From the NCBI RefSeq assembly GCF_024054555.1, contig NZ_JAMXLY010000024.1, forward strand, positions 1-47,761: 47,761 bases of DNA, written 5' to 3'. A program made the position numbers and the translations under genes. Shown here piece after piece: positions 1-9,318 of this stretch. How positions within the stretch are numbered: the first letter of the stretch is position 1; every line of letters starts with the position of its first letter. Origin of the DNA: Segatella cerevisiae (GTDB taxonomy: Bacteria; Bacteroidota; Bacteroidia; Bacteroidales; Bacteroidaceae). The notes under the pieces were generated by a model. The model saw only the letters and a program-made list of their open reading frames with translations. It had not been told where the DNA came from and searched no databases.

Positions 1-46
1 CTACCTTTGCCTTAAAACTTGGTTCAAACTTACTTCTTCTTCCCAT
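1..46 (-). CDS. IS3-family transposase OrfA, N-terminal 15 residues only (runs off the window)
   Basis: Reading leftward from the ATG at 44-46 gives MGRRSKFEPSFKAKV. This is the usual start of IS3-family OrfA proteins, a small DNA-binding subunit that makes the transposase together with OrfB by frameshifting. The rest lies outside the window. A TATCTTTG box (70-77, minus strand) sits just upstream, as expected for the element's own promoter. The family call rests on 15 residues, so it is good but not certain. Confidence 0.6.
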   Translation of the reverse strand, partial: MGRRSKFEPSFKAKV

Positions 47-130
47 TTCTGTTCCTTTCTTACTTAGTGCAAAGATAAACAATATTCTTTAACTTTAGCA
101 CCTGTACTAAAATTGGGGAGTATTATAACG
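1..130 (-). mobile_element. End of an IS3-type insertion sequence interrupting a beta-propeller gene
   Basis: The segment holds the start of OrfA, its TATCTTTG promoter box and about 50 noncoding bases up to the point where the neighbouring reading frame opens. An in-frame stop (TAA at 126-128) and the loss of coding character to its left place the junction near 122-131. The exact terminal inverted repeat cannot be set because the other end of the element is outside the window. Confidence 0.5.
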
Positions 131-713
131 AGATATTCAATTCGAACCAGCATCTGGTCAAGAAGAAGTTTCTGGTTTAGCCGTAGATCGTGAAAAGAAT
201 ATGGTTTGGATGTCAGACTGGGTAGACAGTAGATATGTGTACTGCTACAGCCTTGAGACAGGTAAATATTACACGAAGATGCAATGCCGACCCTGTCCTT
301 ATTGGTGTCAAGGCATTTTCATTGCTGACGGAAGAATGTTATTTACAGCTGATGATGGTGAATCTACATTTAATATTCCTGACAACATTTATATAGCTGA
401 TATTTCGGGAGTTCCTTTTACCGGGTTAAAAGAAGGAACACAATTCTCAGTAGTTGATAATCTACCTGTAAAAAAACCAGGATTAATAGCAGCAGGAGCA
501 ATGGCAGGGAGATTACGATTATTTCGTGAAATGAAAGATTTTCGTCGTGCAGGAGAAATAGAGGGAATCTCTATTGATCCTACAAATGATGATCTTGTAG
601 TATTGAACAATCGCGGCACCCAGATTCTATTAGGGATGTCTCAGGGACCATTTACCAATGAAGGCTATACCAAAGAAATCCACGAACTCTACGTTTATCA
701 AAAAATAAAATAA
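129..713 (+). pseudogene. 5'-truncated beta-propeller-like protein, C-terminal ~195 residues
   Basis: The frame is open from 129 to the stop at 711-713. The first ATG (201) is not a natural start: coding-like sequence (EEVSGLAVDREKNMVW) continues upstream of it to the IS3 junction, so the N-terminus is missing. Repeating units such as VSGLAVD, GIFIADGRMLFTADD and IEGISIDPTNDDLVVLN resemble blades of a six-bladed propeller of the SMP-30, SdiA-regulated or phytase-esterase-like kind. No catalytic residue can be assigned. It lies 2 bases before the HAD phosphatase gene, so it was probably the first gene of that operon. A second, diverged copy of its 3' end lies at 10610-10771. The family is uncertain. 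Confidence 0.6.
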
Positions 714-715
714 AA

Positions 716-1693
716 ATGAACAATACATATTATAAGAGTCACAAATGGGACAATAGGACATCTAGAATGTATAGGCTTTTCATATTGCTCATATTCTTAA
801 GCTGTCATGCAACTCTAACATTCTCACAAACTTTCCGAAAGATATCAGGTTGGTCGGATGAAATTAACAATAGAATAGAAGGATTCTTAAATGCCACAAT
901 TACTATGAAAACACGTAAAGTGGCAGTATTTGATGGTGATGGAACAGTTATAGGGCAAGTGCCTTATTATCTTGCAGATGAAGCACTATATCAATATGCC
1001 GACAAGCATTATAAAGGATCAAAAGATCCTAATTCTATCAAGAAGCTCTCTATTCTACAGCGAATGGTAAAAGATGGCAATAACGTAGGAAAGGCTTATG
1101 TTGAAAATCGAGTCCATTTCTTATCAGGGATGACCCCAAATGAGATCATGGATATGGGGTATACCTGTTATCTTAATTCTTATCAAGGGAAATTTTATCC
1201 CGAAATGAAACAATTGATAGCTAATTTAAAAGAATATGGATTTGAAATATGGATATTAACCGCATCACCAGAATTTCTTTACCAGAAATTTTTAACAGAA
1301 GAACTGGGAGTTCCAGACACGCATATTTTAGGCGTAAAAGCAGTGGTAGCAAATGGAGTATTGACCGATGAAATCATCATGCCCATTCCTCAAGATGATG
1401 GAAAAGCCAACGTTATCCCAACTTTCATAAAAGCACGCCCACTAATTGTTGCAGGAAATAGTAGGGGAGATTTAGATATGTTAAATCAATCATGCGGATT
1501 AAAAATTATTGTAAATCCAGATGATTCAACAGTTCGAGGCAAAAATGATGGCCCAATGAATGGTTACACAGTTAAACAATACTGGGAAAAAGAAGGAGCC
1601 ATAATTGTAAAATGTAATGATATTACAGAGCCCCATATAAAATTCCATACAAGATCTTGGCATATTAGGACGAATAAATCAAACCCCAAATAG
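716..1693 (+). CDS. HAD-superfamily phosphatase (phosphoserine/phosphorylcholine phosphatase-like), secreted; probable C-terminal frameshift
   Basis: HAD motif I is FDGDGT (Asp73 nucleophile, Asp75). Motif II lies in ILTASPEF and motif IV in GNSRGDLDML, so the catalytic core is complete. A hydrophobic signal peptide follows Met18 (start at 767), and that start fits export better than 716. The cap region recalls phosphorylcholine phosphatase-type enzymes, so the substrate may be a small phosphomonoester such as glycerol or choline phosphate; this is inference. Near 1650 the coding sense appears to jump frame: the alternative frame reads DLGILGRINQTPNSY and onward to a stop at 1758-1760, only 18 bases before susC. 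A loss of two bases in a CA run would explain it. The current frame instead ends with an unconvincing tail. Confidence 0.75.
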   Translation: MNNTYYKSHKWDNRTSRMYRLFILLIFLSCHATLTFSQTFRKISGWSDEINNRIEGFLNATITMKTRKVAVFDGDGTVIGQVPYYLADEALYQYADKHYKGSKDPNSIKKLSILQRMVKDGNNVGKAYVENRVHFLSGMTPNEIMDMGYTCYLNSYQGKFYPEMKQLIANLKEYGFEIWILTASPEFLYQKFLTEELGVPDTHILGVKAVVANGVLTDEIIMPIPQDDGKANVIPTFIKARPLIVAGNSRGDLDMLNQSCGLKIIVNPDDSTVRGKNDGPMNGYTVKQYWEKEGAIIVKCNDITEPHIKFHTRSWHIRTNKSNPK

Positions 1694-1778
1694 TTACAAC
1701 ACTCTTATTCCTCAAAATAAGCAAGATGTTGAAAGACATTATAAGGACCTTAATAAATAATAATTAAAATAAGTCTAC

Positions 1779-4739
1779 ATGGAAAATCATTTAAAGAAAA
1801 AATGGCATATCTGCCTACTGCTATTCTTATTCATAGGAAGTATTGGAATTTATGCACAAAATCAGAAAGTATCTATTAGTGGTGTCGTAATGGATAACAC
1901 GGGAGACCCTGTAATAGGAGCAAATATTAGGATAAAAGGCACATCCAAAGGAACCGTTACTGACCTCAATGGGAAATACGTCATTGATGCTTCTCCTGAT
2001 GATATCCTACAATGCTCTTACATTGGTTTTGAGACTTTGGATATTCCAATACGTGATGGAAAATATAAGAGTATAGTATTACAAGAAAATAACCACCAAT
2101 TAAATGAGGTTGTTGTAGTTGGGTATGGAAGTATGCAAAAAAGAGAAGTGACCAGTTCTATTACTTCCGTAAAAGGAGACGAGTTAGTTCCTGGTTTAGG
2201 GGGATCTACCATTGCAACGGCTCTTCAAGGTAAAGTATCTGGTTTGACTATTTCTGGCACATCCAGTCCTAATAGCAGCAACGGATTCCAGTTGAGGGGT
2301 GTCGCTTCTGTGAATGCTGGAAAAGGTCCATTAGTTGTCATTGATGGAATTCCAGGTGGAGACCTTAGAGCTTTAAATCAGGAAGATATCGCTTCTATTG
2401 ATGTATTGAAAGATGCTTCTGCTGGGGCTATTTACGGAACTCGTGCTGCCGGAGGGGTTATTTTAGTGACTACTAAACACGCTAAGGAAGGAAAAGTCAG
2501 CGCCTCTTATACTGTGGAACTATCTAAAGATATTGCCAGAAACAAACCAGAGCTCCTTTCTGCTTCAGAATATGTGTCTGATGGAATCGGACAAGATTAT
2601 GGTTCTCATACTAACTGGTATGATGCTTTGCTCCACAAGGGTAATTTTTCCAATCGGCATGTCTTAAATATCTCAGGTGGAAGTGATAAATTGTTACTAT
2701 ATACGACCTTGACCTATCAGGACCAGGAGGGCATTGTAATTGGGGACAACAGAAAGGATTATTCCGGTCGTATGAATGCCCAATATAGTATGTTTGACGG
2801 GAAAGTAAAATTTATCGGAAATGTAGAGTATCGTGAGGCCGTTCGTGACCAACGTAATTCTGATGGACTGTTTAACATGGCTATGACATTAAATCCTACT
2901 TCACCTTTGTATGACCCGAATGATCCTTCAGGATATAACTTGGAGTCAGATGGGATATCGGGAACAGACTTTAATCCTGTTGCAGATGTCATGTTGCGTA
3001 CTGTCAAAGCAACAGATCAGTGGTTGTTAGCCAACGCAACATTGAAAATTAATATTACCAACGACTTAAATGTGCAAGGAACTTTAGGCTATCAGAAATC
3101 ACAATGGATAAAGACATCTTGGGTATCTGCTAATCATCGAGAGTCTTTAGATAACACAAGAGCTGGAAAGGCTTATCAGGCTTATAGTAAAGATGATTAT
3201 GTTTCAGCCGAGACTTATGCTACTTACCGCAAGACGTTTGGAGAAAAACATTCATTCCAAGCTGTTGGTGGTATGAGTTTTTGGGAATCTAATGGGGAAA
3301 GTTTTAATATGACTAACTATGATTTCCCTGTAAATGGTGTTGGCCCTTGGAATATGGCCTCTGGAAGTTATTTGACAGATGGACGTGCAGAGATGAATTC
3401 TGCAAAAGAACCTCGTGAACGTTTGTTGGCATTCTTTGTTCGTGCAAATTACTCGTATGCAGATAAATATATATTAATGGCAAGTATTCGCCATGAGGGG
3501 TCTTCTAAATTTGGGCCAGATCATCGTTGGGGAAACTTCTGGGCTGTCTCAGGGGGATGGCGTATTAGCAGTGAAAAGTTCATGCAGAACATGAAATGGA
3601 TTAATGACTTGAAATTGAGAGTCGGTTATGGAATTACTGGGAACAATGATTTTGGTAGCGGCTATACAATCAAGATGTATACATCCAATGATATGTGGCC
3701 TATTCTTGGCACATGGACTCCTGCATATGGACAACAGCGCAATATTAATCCTGACTTAAAATGGGAACAAAACGGAGAATGGAATATAGGATTGGATTAT
3801 TCGATTCTGAATAATCGCATTTATGGTAAATTTGATTGGTATTATCGTAGAGTTAAGGACTTATTATATGAGGTGAATGCACCTGTGCCTCCGATGTCTT
3901 ACACGACGATTATGAAAAATATCGGTAACTTAATGAATCGTGGTTGGGAATTTGAAGTAGGTGCTGATGTCATTAGAAACAAAGATCTCAAATACTCCTC
4001 TACGCTCCGGTTTGCACATAATACAACAAAATTACTGAATATCGGTTTAGGAGAAGGTCAGTACATCGAACAGGAGACCTTTCCTTCACCCGGAAATCCA
4101 GGTTCTGCAATACGTTTGATGAACAATCAGGTCATCGGTAAGTATTTTCTGTTCAAGAATGCCGGTATTGACAAGGACGGAAAATGGCTAATTTATGATA
4201 AAAATAATCAGATCGTACAGGCGAATGATAAGACTTTAATCTCCGCAAACAAGCGCTTTATCGGAAATGCGATTCCAAAATTGATCCTATCATGGGATAA
4301 TACCGTTTCCTATAAGAATTGGGACCTTGGAATTTATTTACGTAGTTGGTTGGATTTTGATGCCTTTAGTCAACCGAATATGTATTACGGATTGAAGACC
4401 AACTCACAGTCTAACGTTTTAAAAAAGATTTACGAAAAGAATAAAAACGTCACACAGGACAAGATTCTCAGCGATTATTGGTTGGACAATGCCTCATTTT
4501 TAAAGATTGATGCCATTACGATAGGTTATAAATTTAATACTAAAAAGACACTTAAATATATAGATAATATCCGTGTTTATGGCACGGCGCATAATGTAGC
4601 TACAATAACGGGGTACAATGGTCTAAACCCAGAAGTGGATATTAATGGATTAACCCCTGGTTTTGAGAGGATAAAAACTACAGATGGGACCTATCCTCAA
4701 ACGATTCATTTTACATTAGGAGTACAAGTTAATCTATAA
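1779..4739 (+). CDS. SusC/RagA-family TonB-linked outer membrane protein (PUL 1)
   Basis: 986 residues, the normal length for SusC proteins, which form the TonB-dependent channel under a SusD lid and import oligosaccharides across the outer membrane. A signal peptide ends near Ala26 (IYA/Q). A carboxypeptidase-regulatory-like domain spans about residues 32-105, followed by the hallmark EVVVVGYG segment (110-117), a plug ending at VILVTTKHAKEG, and a beta-barrel closing with the C-terminal strand TLGVQVNL. The SusD gene starts 12 bases downstream, which indicates co-transcription. Context suggests a glycan carrying phosphodiester groups, but the protein itself does not reveal its ligand. Confidence 0.95.
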   Translation: MENHLKKKWHICLLLFLFIGSIGIYAQNQKVSISGVVMDNTGDPVIGANIRIKGTSKGTVTDLNGKYVIDASPDDILQCSYIGFETLDIPIRDGKYKSIVLQENNHQLNEVVVVGYGSMQKREVTSSITSVKGDELVPGLGGSTIATALQGKVSGLTISGTSSPNSSNGFQLRGVASVNAGKGPLVVIDGIPGGDLRALNQEDIASIDVLKDASAGAIYGTRAAGGVILVTTKHAKEGKVSASYTVELSKDIARNKPELLSASEYVSDGIGQDYGSHTNWYDALLHKGNFSNRHVLNISGGSDKLLLYTTLTYQDQEGIVIGDNRKDYSGRMNAQYSMFDGKVKFIGNVEYREAVRDQRNSDGLFNMAMTLNPTSPLYDPNDPSGYNLESDGISGTDFNPVADVMLRTVKATDQWLLANATLKINITNDLNVQGTLGYQKSQWIKTSWVSANHRESLDNTRAGKAYQAYSKDDYVSAETYATYRKTFGEKHSFQAVGGMSFWESNGESFNMTNYDFPVNGVGPWNMASGSYLTDGRAEMNSAKEPRERLLAFFVRANYSYADKYILMASIRHEGSSKFGPDHRWGNFWAVSGGWRISSEKFMQNMKWINDLKLRVGYGITGNNDFGSGYTIKMYTSNDMWPILGTWTPAYGQQRNINPDLKWEQNGEWNIGLDYSILNNRIYGKFDWYYRRVKDLLYEVNAPVPPMSYTTIMKNIGNLMNRGWEFEVGADVIRNKDLKYSSTLRFAHNTTKLLNIGLGEGQYIEQETFPSPGNPGSAIRLMNNQVIGKYFLFKNAGIDKDGKWLIYDKNNQIVQANDKTLISANKRFIGNAIPKLILSWDNTVSYKNWDLGIYLRSWLDFDAFSQPNMYYGLKTNSQSNVLKKIYEKNKNVTQDKILSDYWLDNASFLKIDAITIGYKFNTKKTLKYIDNIRVYGTAHNVATITGYNGLNPEVDINGLTPGFERIKTTDGTYPQTIHFTLGVQVNL

Positions 4740-4751
4740 AAACAAATAAGT

Positions 4752-6464
4752 ATGAATTATATACATCATTATAAAAAAGTGAATTTATTACTAGGAATTC
4801 TGACCGGTTTCATATTACTTACTAGTTGTAACCTAGATGAAAAATTCTATTCGGAAGTCACCCCTGATAATTTCTTTACTTCACCGAAGAGTGCGTATGA
4901 AATATTAGCTCGTCCTTTTACACATTGGAAATGGTATATAAGTAATGACCGGTGGTATTTGCAAGAATTGACGACAGATGAAATGGTATGTCCTCAACGA
5001 GGAGCCGATTGGTATAACGGGGGAGAATATTTTCGGTTGCATTATCATACATGGACTGCAGAGGATCGTTTTATTGTTAACACCTATAATGGGTGGGGCC
5101 AAGGAATCTCCAAGATTCTGGCAGCTCGAGAAGATTTGGAGAATGTAGACTACCAGAAAATGGGATTATCAGATTCTGTCAAGGCTGATCATTTGGCCCA
5201 GTTAGACGCTCTTCAAGCTTATTTTTATTTAAGTGGTCTAGATTATTTCGGAGGACTTCCTATTTACAATAGGAGTGATGATCCATTGAAGGCAAGAAGC
5301 ACGGATAAGGAGACTTTTACTTATATCGAAGGACTTCTGAAGAATTCAATTCCCAAGTTGTATCCTAAAAAAAAGTTAGGGGAATCCGAGGACGGTTATT
5401 TAAAACAAGCTGCAGCTGCAGCTCTGCTGGCACGTTTGTACTTTAATGCCGAAGCGTATGTAAAGGAAGACCATTTTGCTGAATGTGCTACTATTTGTCA
5501 GGATATTATCAATGGCAAGTATGGCGCCTACCAATTAGATCCTACTTGGTGGGGACCTCATGGATTTGATAATGATAAATCACCAGAAGCTATCTGGAAT
5601 GTACCATCAGAATATGTAAAGATGCAATGGGACTGGTATTTTAAATACTTCTATCACATGAACAGTTATAAATATTTCGGTTCTGAGACGCAAGGGTATA
5701 ATGGTTTCATGCTATCTCCCTCTCTGAATCCACTAGGAAAAAACTACAATGATAAGTTAGGATGCCCATATTCTAAATTTGAGGATACTGATTTACGTAA
5801 ACAACCTTATGAATATGAAGGTAACGGCAAATATACCGGTATGTTTTTAGTTGGGAAACAGACGAGTAAATATGGTTCTTGCACAGGACAGAAAGAATAT
5901 AAAGGCAAAGTTATAACTTTAGTCGATCAGGTTGCTCGTTTTTCAGAAGTTGGTTCGGGCAAAAAATATGCCTCGATAGATCAACTTCCATCCACTATGG
6001 CGGATGGTGAGGAAAATTCCGGAATAAGGCTGGTAAAAGCCCCACAACCAGATGAGACAGACATCAATCTCCGTTATAATCCGGATTGCCCTGTGATCCG
6101 TCTTACAGAAATATACTACATGTTAGCCGAGTGTAAATTGAGAGCCGGCGACAAACAGGGTGCGGCCCAATTAATCAACCAAGTTCGAATACGTAATTTT
6201 AAAAATGGAGTGGATCCAAACCCAGTTACTGCTGCCAATTTGGATGAATATCGCATGTTGGATGAGTGGATGATAGAATTTCTTGGTGAAGGGCCTGGGA
6301 GGCGCCGTACGGACTTAATTCGCTGGGGAGAATTCACAAAGGGAACATGGTGGGATCACAAAGCAGATAAGGATGAGACTAAGAATCGTTTTCCGATTCC
6401 GAATTCTGCAATTTCGGCAAACCCCTTATTAAAGCAAAACCCTGGCTATGATGGAAACAATTAA
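4752..6464 (+). CDS. SusD/RagB-family surface glycan-binding lipoprotein (PUL 1)
   Basis: 570 residues. A lipoprotein signal ends in LLTSC (Cys26), so it is lipid-anchored and probably exposed at the cell surface as the lid of the adjacent SusC. The N-terminal SusD-like segment (DEKFYSEVTPDNFF), TPR-type helices (ALQAYFYLSGLDYFGGLP, AAAAALLARLYF) and the C-terminal SusD block (EIYYMLAECKLRAGD; EWMIEFLGEGPGRRRTDLIRWG) are all visible. It is followed after 22 bases by a GH31 gene, in keeping with a PUL operon. The ligand is unknown. Confidence 0.95.
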   Translation: MNYIHHYKKVNLLLGILTGFILLTSCNLDEKFYSEVTPDNFFTSPKSAYEILARPFTHWKWYISNDRWYLQELTTDEMVCPQRGADWYNGGEYFRLHYHTWTAEDRFIVNTYNGWGQGISKILAAREDLENVDYQKMGLSDSVKADHLAQLDALQAYFYLSGLDYFGGLPIYNRSDDPLKARSTDKETFTYIEGLLKNSIPKLYPKKKLGESEDGYLKQAAAAALLARLYFNAEAYVKEDHFAECATICQDIINGKYGAYQLDPTWWGPHGFDNDKSPEAIWNVPSEYVKMQWDWYFKYFYHMNSYKYFGSETQGYNGFMLSPSLNPLGKNYNDKLGCPYSKFEDTDLRKQPYEYEGNGKYTGMFLVGKQTSKYGSCTGQKEYKGKVITLVDQVARFSEVGSGKKYASIDQLPSTMADGEENSGIRLVKAPQPDETDINLRYNPDCPVIRLTEIYYMLAECKLRAGDKQGAAQLINQVRIRNFKNGVDPNPVTAANLDEYRMLDEWMIEFLGEGPGRRRTDLIRWGEFTKGTWWDHKADKDETKNRFPIPNSAISANPLLKQNPGYDGNN

Positions 6465-6486
6465 TAACTTATAATCAGATTTAAAA

Positions 6487-8760
6487 ATGGTCATAAAAAG
6501 AATAAGGATTAAAAGAATTGTATTCTTACTCGTAATAGTTTTTGCTTGCAGCAGCGTGCAAGCAAAAACCTTTTCCAACCCAATCGTTTTTGGAAATAAT
6601 CGTATCACTCTGATTACGCCTACGCTTTTTCGTTTAGAGTATGCGGAGGACGGAAAATTTATAGATGCCCCTACAATGTTCGCCTACAATGATCGTAGCA
6701 AACATTTATTGAAGGACTTTCAAGTAAGGGACCTAGGAAATGGTCGTTATGAGATCACCACTTCTGCCTTAAGGATGGTTTATGATCATGATGATTTTCC
6801 TTTCGGAATCCATAATTTCAACGTGTTCTATCAATGTGATGGAAAGGAAAAAAAGTTTACTAATCGTAATATACAAAAAGGAAACTTGGGTGGAGCTATT
6901 TCAACTCTTGATCGGGTAGATCATGAGATACCGCTTAATGAAGGAATTTTAAGTCAAGACGGATGGTATATTATAGATGACGAAGGGCAAGACTTACTGA
7001 TCAATGACTGGTTATCGCAACGTCCTTCTACACATGTACAAGACCAGTACTGTTTTGTGTATGGGAATGATTACCATGCAGCCCTTAGAGATCTTGGAGC
7101 TATCAGCGGTAACGTACCTATGACCCGTAAGTATATGCACGGCATATGGTACTGCCGCTATTGGGATTACACATCTCAAGATTATATCGATTTGCTTAAT
7201 GGTTATAAAGTACATGATTTTCCTTTAGATAATATGGTTTTCGATATGGGCTGGCATACAAAAAATGCTAAAATCGGTACTGGACATGCTGGTAGCAGGA
7301 GTTGGACAGGGTATACTTGGAATACCAAGTTAATTTCGGATCCCCAAAAACTAATCAAGATATTTCATGACCATCACGTGACAATTTCATTGAATGACCA
7401 TCCACACGATGGTATTCGTCCTAACGAGTCAATGTATACAGAGTTTATGGAGAATATGCATGCAACACCACAAGATATTGCGAGAGGAAAAAATATTCTT
7501 TTTAATATGGGCGATTCTATATATATGAAAAATTTTTTCAAAGCAGCCCATGGTGGTAGTGAAAAAATAGGGGTAGATTTTTGGTGGTTAGATTGGCAAC
7601 AAAATTACCTATATGATTATGTTCGTGGTACACATACAAAAAGTCTAGCATGGATCAATAAACTTTATTATGATCATTCTGTAAGTGCAAATCGTCGTGG
7701 AGCAAATTATAGTCGTTGGGCAGGATTTGGAAGCCAACGCTATCCCATTCAATTCTCTGGCGATGCAGTCGCTAACTGGAATATGCTCGCATTTGAAGTC
7801 AAGTTAACTTCTACGAGCGGAAATGCTGGATGTTATTATTGGGCACATGATATTGGAGGATTCTATGGAGGAAAGGATCCGGAAATGTATGCAAGGTGGA
7901 CACAATTTGGCTCTGTATCGGCAGCCTTGAGAGTCCATTCTGCCAAAAGTTCTAATATTGATCGCCGCCCTTGGCTTTGGGGAAATGCAGTTCTTCCATC
8001 TTTACGAAAATCTTATCATTTACGTTCCCAATTAATGCCTTATATTTATTCGAGTGTCTGGGAAACGCACTGTACGATGGTGCCATTAAATAGGGCTATG
8101 TATATAGATTACAATGATGATCAACGAGCTTATAATAATCCTCAAGAATTTATGCTTGGTGATTTATTGTTAGTGGCACCAATTACTTCTCCAGGAAAAG
8201 GTGAGCGCAAAATTGCAAGTCAAAAAGTATGGTTTCCTGGAAAGGAAATCTGGTATGACTATTTTGATAGTAAGGCTTATAAAGGAGGAACTGAAATTTC
8301 AATGGAGAAGGATATTAATGAATTCCCCCTATTTGTAAAAGGTGGGTATTTACTACCGTTACAACCCTATACACAAAGACCCGCTTCGACTCCACTGAAG
8401 GAGCTGATTCTAAGGTGTTATCCAGGAGAAGATGGATGCAACAATATTTACACTTTATACGAGGACGATGGAATAAGTCGGGATTATGAACGTGGAAAAT
8501 ACTCCTTGACTGAACTTTGTTATCGACAGTTGGGGAAACGAGTAAAAATCATTATTTCGGGTGCAAAAGGGAGCTATAATGGACAAGTGAAACAACGGAG
8601 CTATCTAATAGAATTGCCGGCTACTAAAATTCAGGGAAAGGTAATGACAAATACTGGTAAGGCAATTGTTATTACTGATAGAGATAATGGTATAAATCGT
8701 ATATTTATAAAAAAAGAGCCAATTGACAAAGACGTTATCATTAAGTTCTCAATGAAATAA
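6487..8760 (+). CDS. Glycoside hydrolase family 31 (alpha-glucosidase-type), exported
   Basis: 757 residues with a signal peptide (KRIVFLLVIVFACSSVQA). The (beta/alpha)8 barrel contains FWWLDWQQ, with Asp369 as the likely catalytic nucleophile, and FSGDAVANW, with Asp426 as the likely acid/base. Both sit where GH31 enzymes carry them. The nucleophile motif differs from the common W-x-D-M-N-E form, so specificity cannot be transferred from well-known alpha-glucosidases or alpha-xylosidases. The C-terminal part carries the usual beta-sandwich domains (PLFVKGGYLLPLQP, YTLYEDDG). It probably trims alpha-linked sugars from the imported or surface-bound glycan. It lies 22 bases after susD in the same operon. 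Confidence 0.85.
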   Translation: MVIKRIRIKRIVFLLVIVFACSSVQAKTFSNPIVFGNNRITLITPTLFRLEYAEDGKFIDAPTMFAYNDRSKHLLKDFQVRDLGNGRYEITTSALRMVYDHDDFPFGIHNFNVFYQCDGKEKKFTNRNIQKGNLGGAISTLDRVDHEIPLNEGILSQDGWYIIDDEGQDLLINDWLSQRPSTHVQDQYCFVYGNDYHAALRDLGAISGNVPMTRKYMHGIWYCRYWDYTSQDYIDLLNGYKVHDFPLDNMVFDMGWHTKNAKIGTGHAGSRSWTGYTWNTKLISDPQKLIKIFHDHHVTISLNDHPHDGIRPNESMYTEFMENMHATPQDIARGKNILFNMGDSIYMKNFFKAAHGGSEKIGVDFWWLDWQQNYLYDYVRGTHTKSLAWINKLYYDHSVSANRRGANYSRWAGFGSQRYPIQFSGDAVANWNMLAFEVKLTSTSGNAGCYYWAHDIGGFYGGKDPEMYARWTQFGSVSAALRVHSAKSSNIDRRPWLWGNAVLPSLRKSYHLRSQLMPYIYSSVWETHCTMVPLNRAMYIDYNDDQRAYNNPQEFMLGDLLLVAPITSPGKGERKIASQKVWFPGKEIWYDYFDSKAYKGGTEISMEKDINEFPLFVKGGYLLPLQPYTQRPASTPLKELILRCYPGEDGCNNIYTLYEDDGISRDYERGKYSLTELCYRQLGKRVKIIISGAKGSYNGQVKQRSYLIELPATKIQGKVMTNTGKAIVITDRDNGINRIFIKKEPIDKDVIIKFSMK

Positions 8761-9310
8761 TTTAATATTGATGATAATCACTACATCGTATTAGATAAAT
8801 ATATATCAATAATAAAGTGCATCACTTAGAACTGTAAATTGGTTTTGCATAAATTCCTATGAATCTGACACGGAATATATCTTCCGACCAACTACGATAA
8901 CTCTCGTACGTGATCCTAACAGTATAGAAAGAAAGCGAATATACAAATTTAAGTTCCGTATACCGTAATTAGCCCAGGGTTGGGGGCTAACAAAAAAGAA
9001 CTTCAACTAAATAGAACAAAACCTATAATCAATATTCAGAAATCGCCCATTCAAAATGGAATAATACTAAAAACAGTTGGACGACACTTAAAAGATAGCT
9101 TTATGAAGATATCGACTATACAAAACTTATAAGGACCAATTACGATAGAGAATAAACATCACTAGCTCTAAGTACGATATTAGCTACTCTAAATATTCAT
9201 TATATCTCTCCAAGCTATTGATTACGTTCTATCTATTCGTGTAAAAGGTGTTGCCCAAGGGGAAATCGCATTCTTATTGATAATATAAAAGTTGTTAAAC
9301 AATTATAAAA
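8761..9310 (+). pseudogene. Decayed gene between GH31 and GDPD (remains of an exported glycan-binding-like protein)
   Basis: No single frame is long, but coding-like peptides follow one another on the plus strand in shifting frames. Examples are DDNHYIVLDKY near 8770, EYIFRPTTITLVRDPNSI (about 8873-8926), VPYTVISPGLGANKKEL from 8953, EDIDYTKLIRTNYDRE from 9105, VKGVAQGEIAF near 9241-9273 and IDNIKVVKQL just before 9310. The last two look like the closing strands of a jelly-roll or carbohydrate-binding domain, where IDNIKV is a common ending. At least four frameshifts or stops separate the pieces. It once probably encoded an accessory lipoprotein or binding protein of this PUL. The family is not identified. 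Confidence 0.5.
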
Positions 9311-9318
9311 TTATTTTT

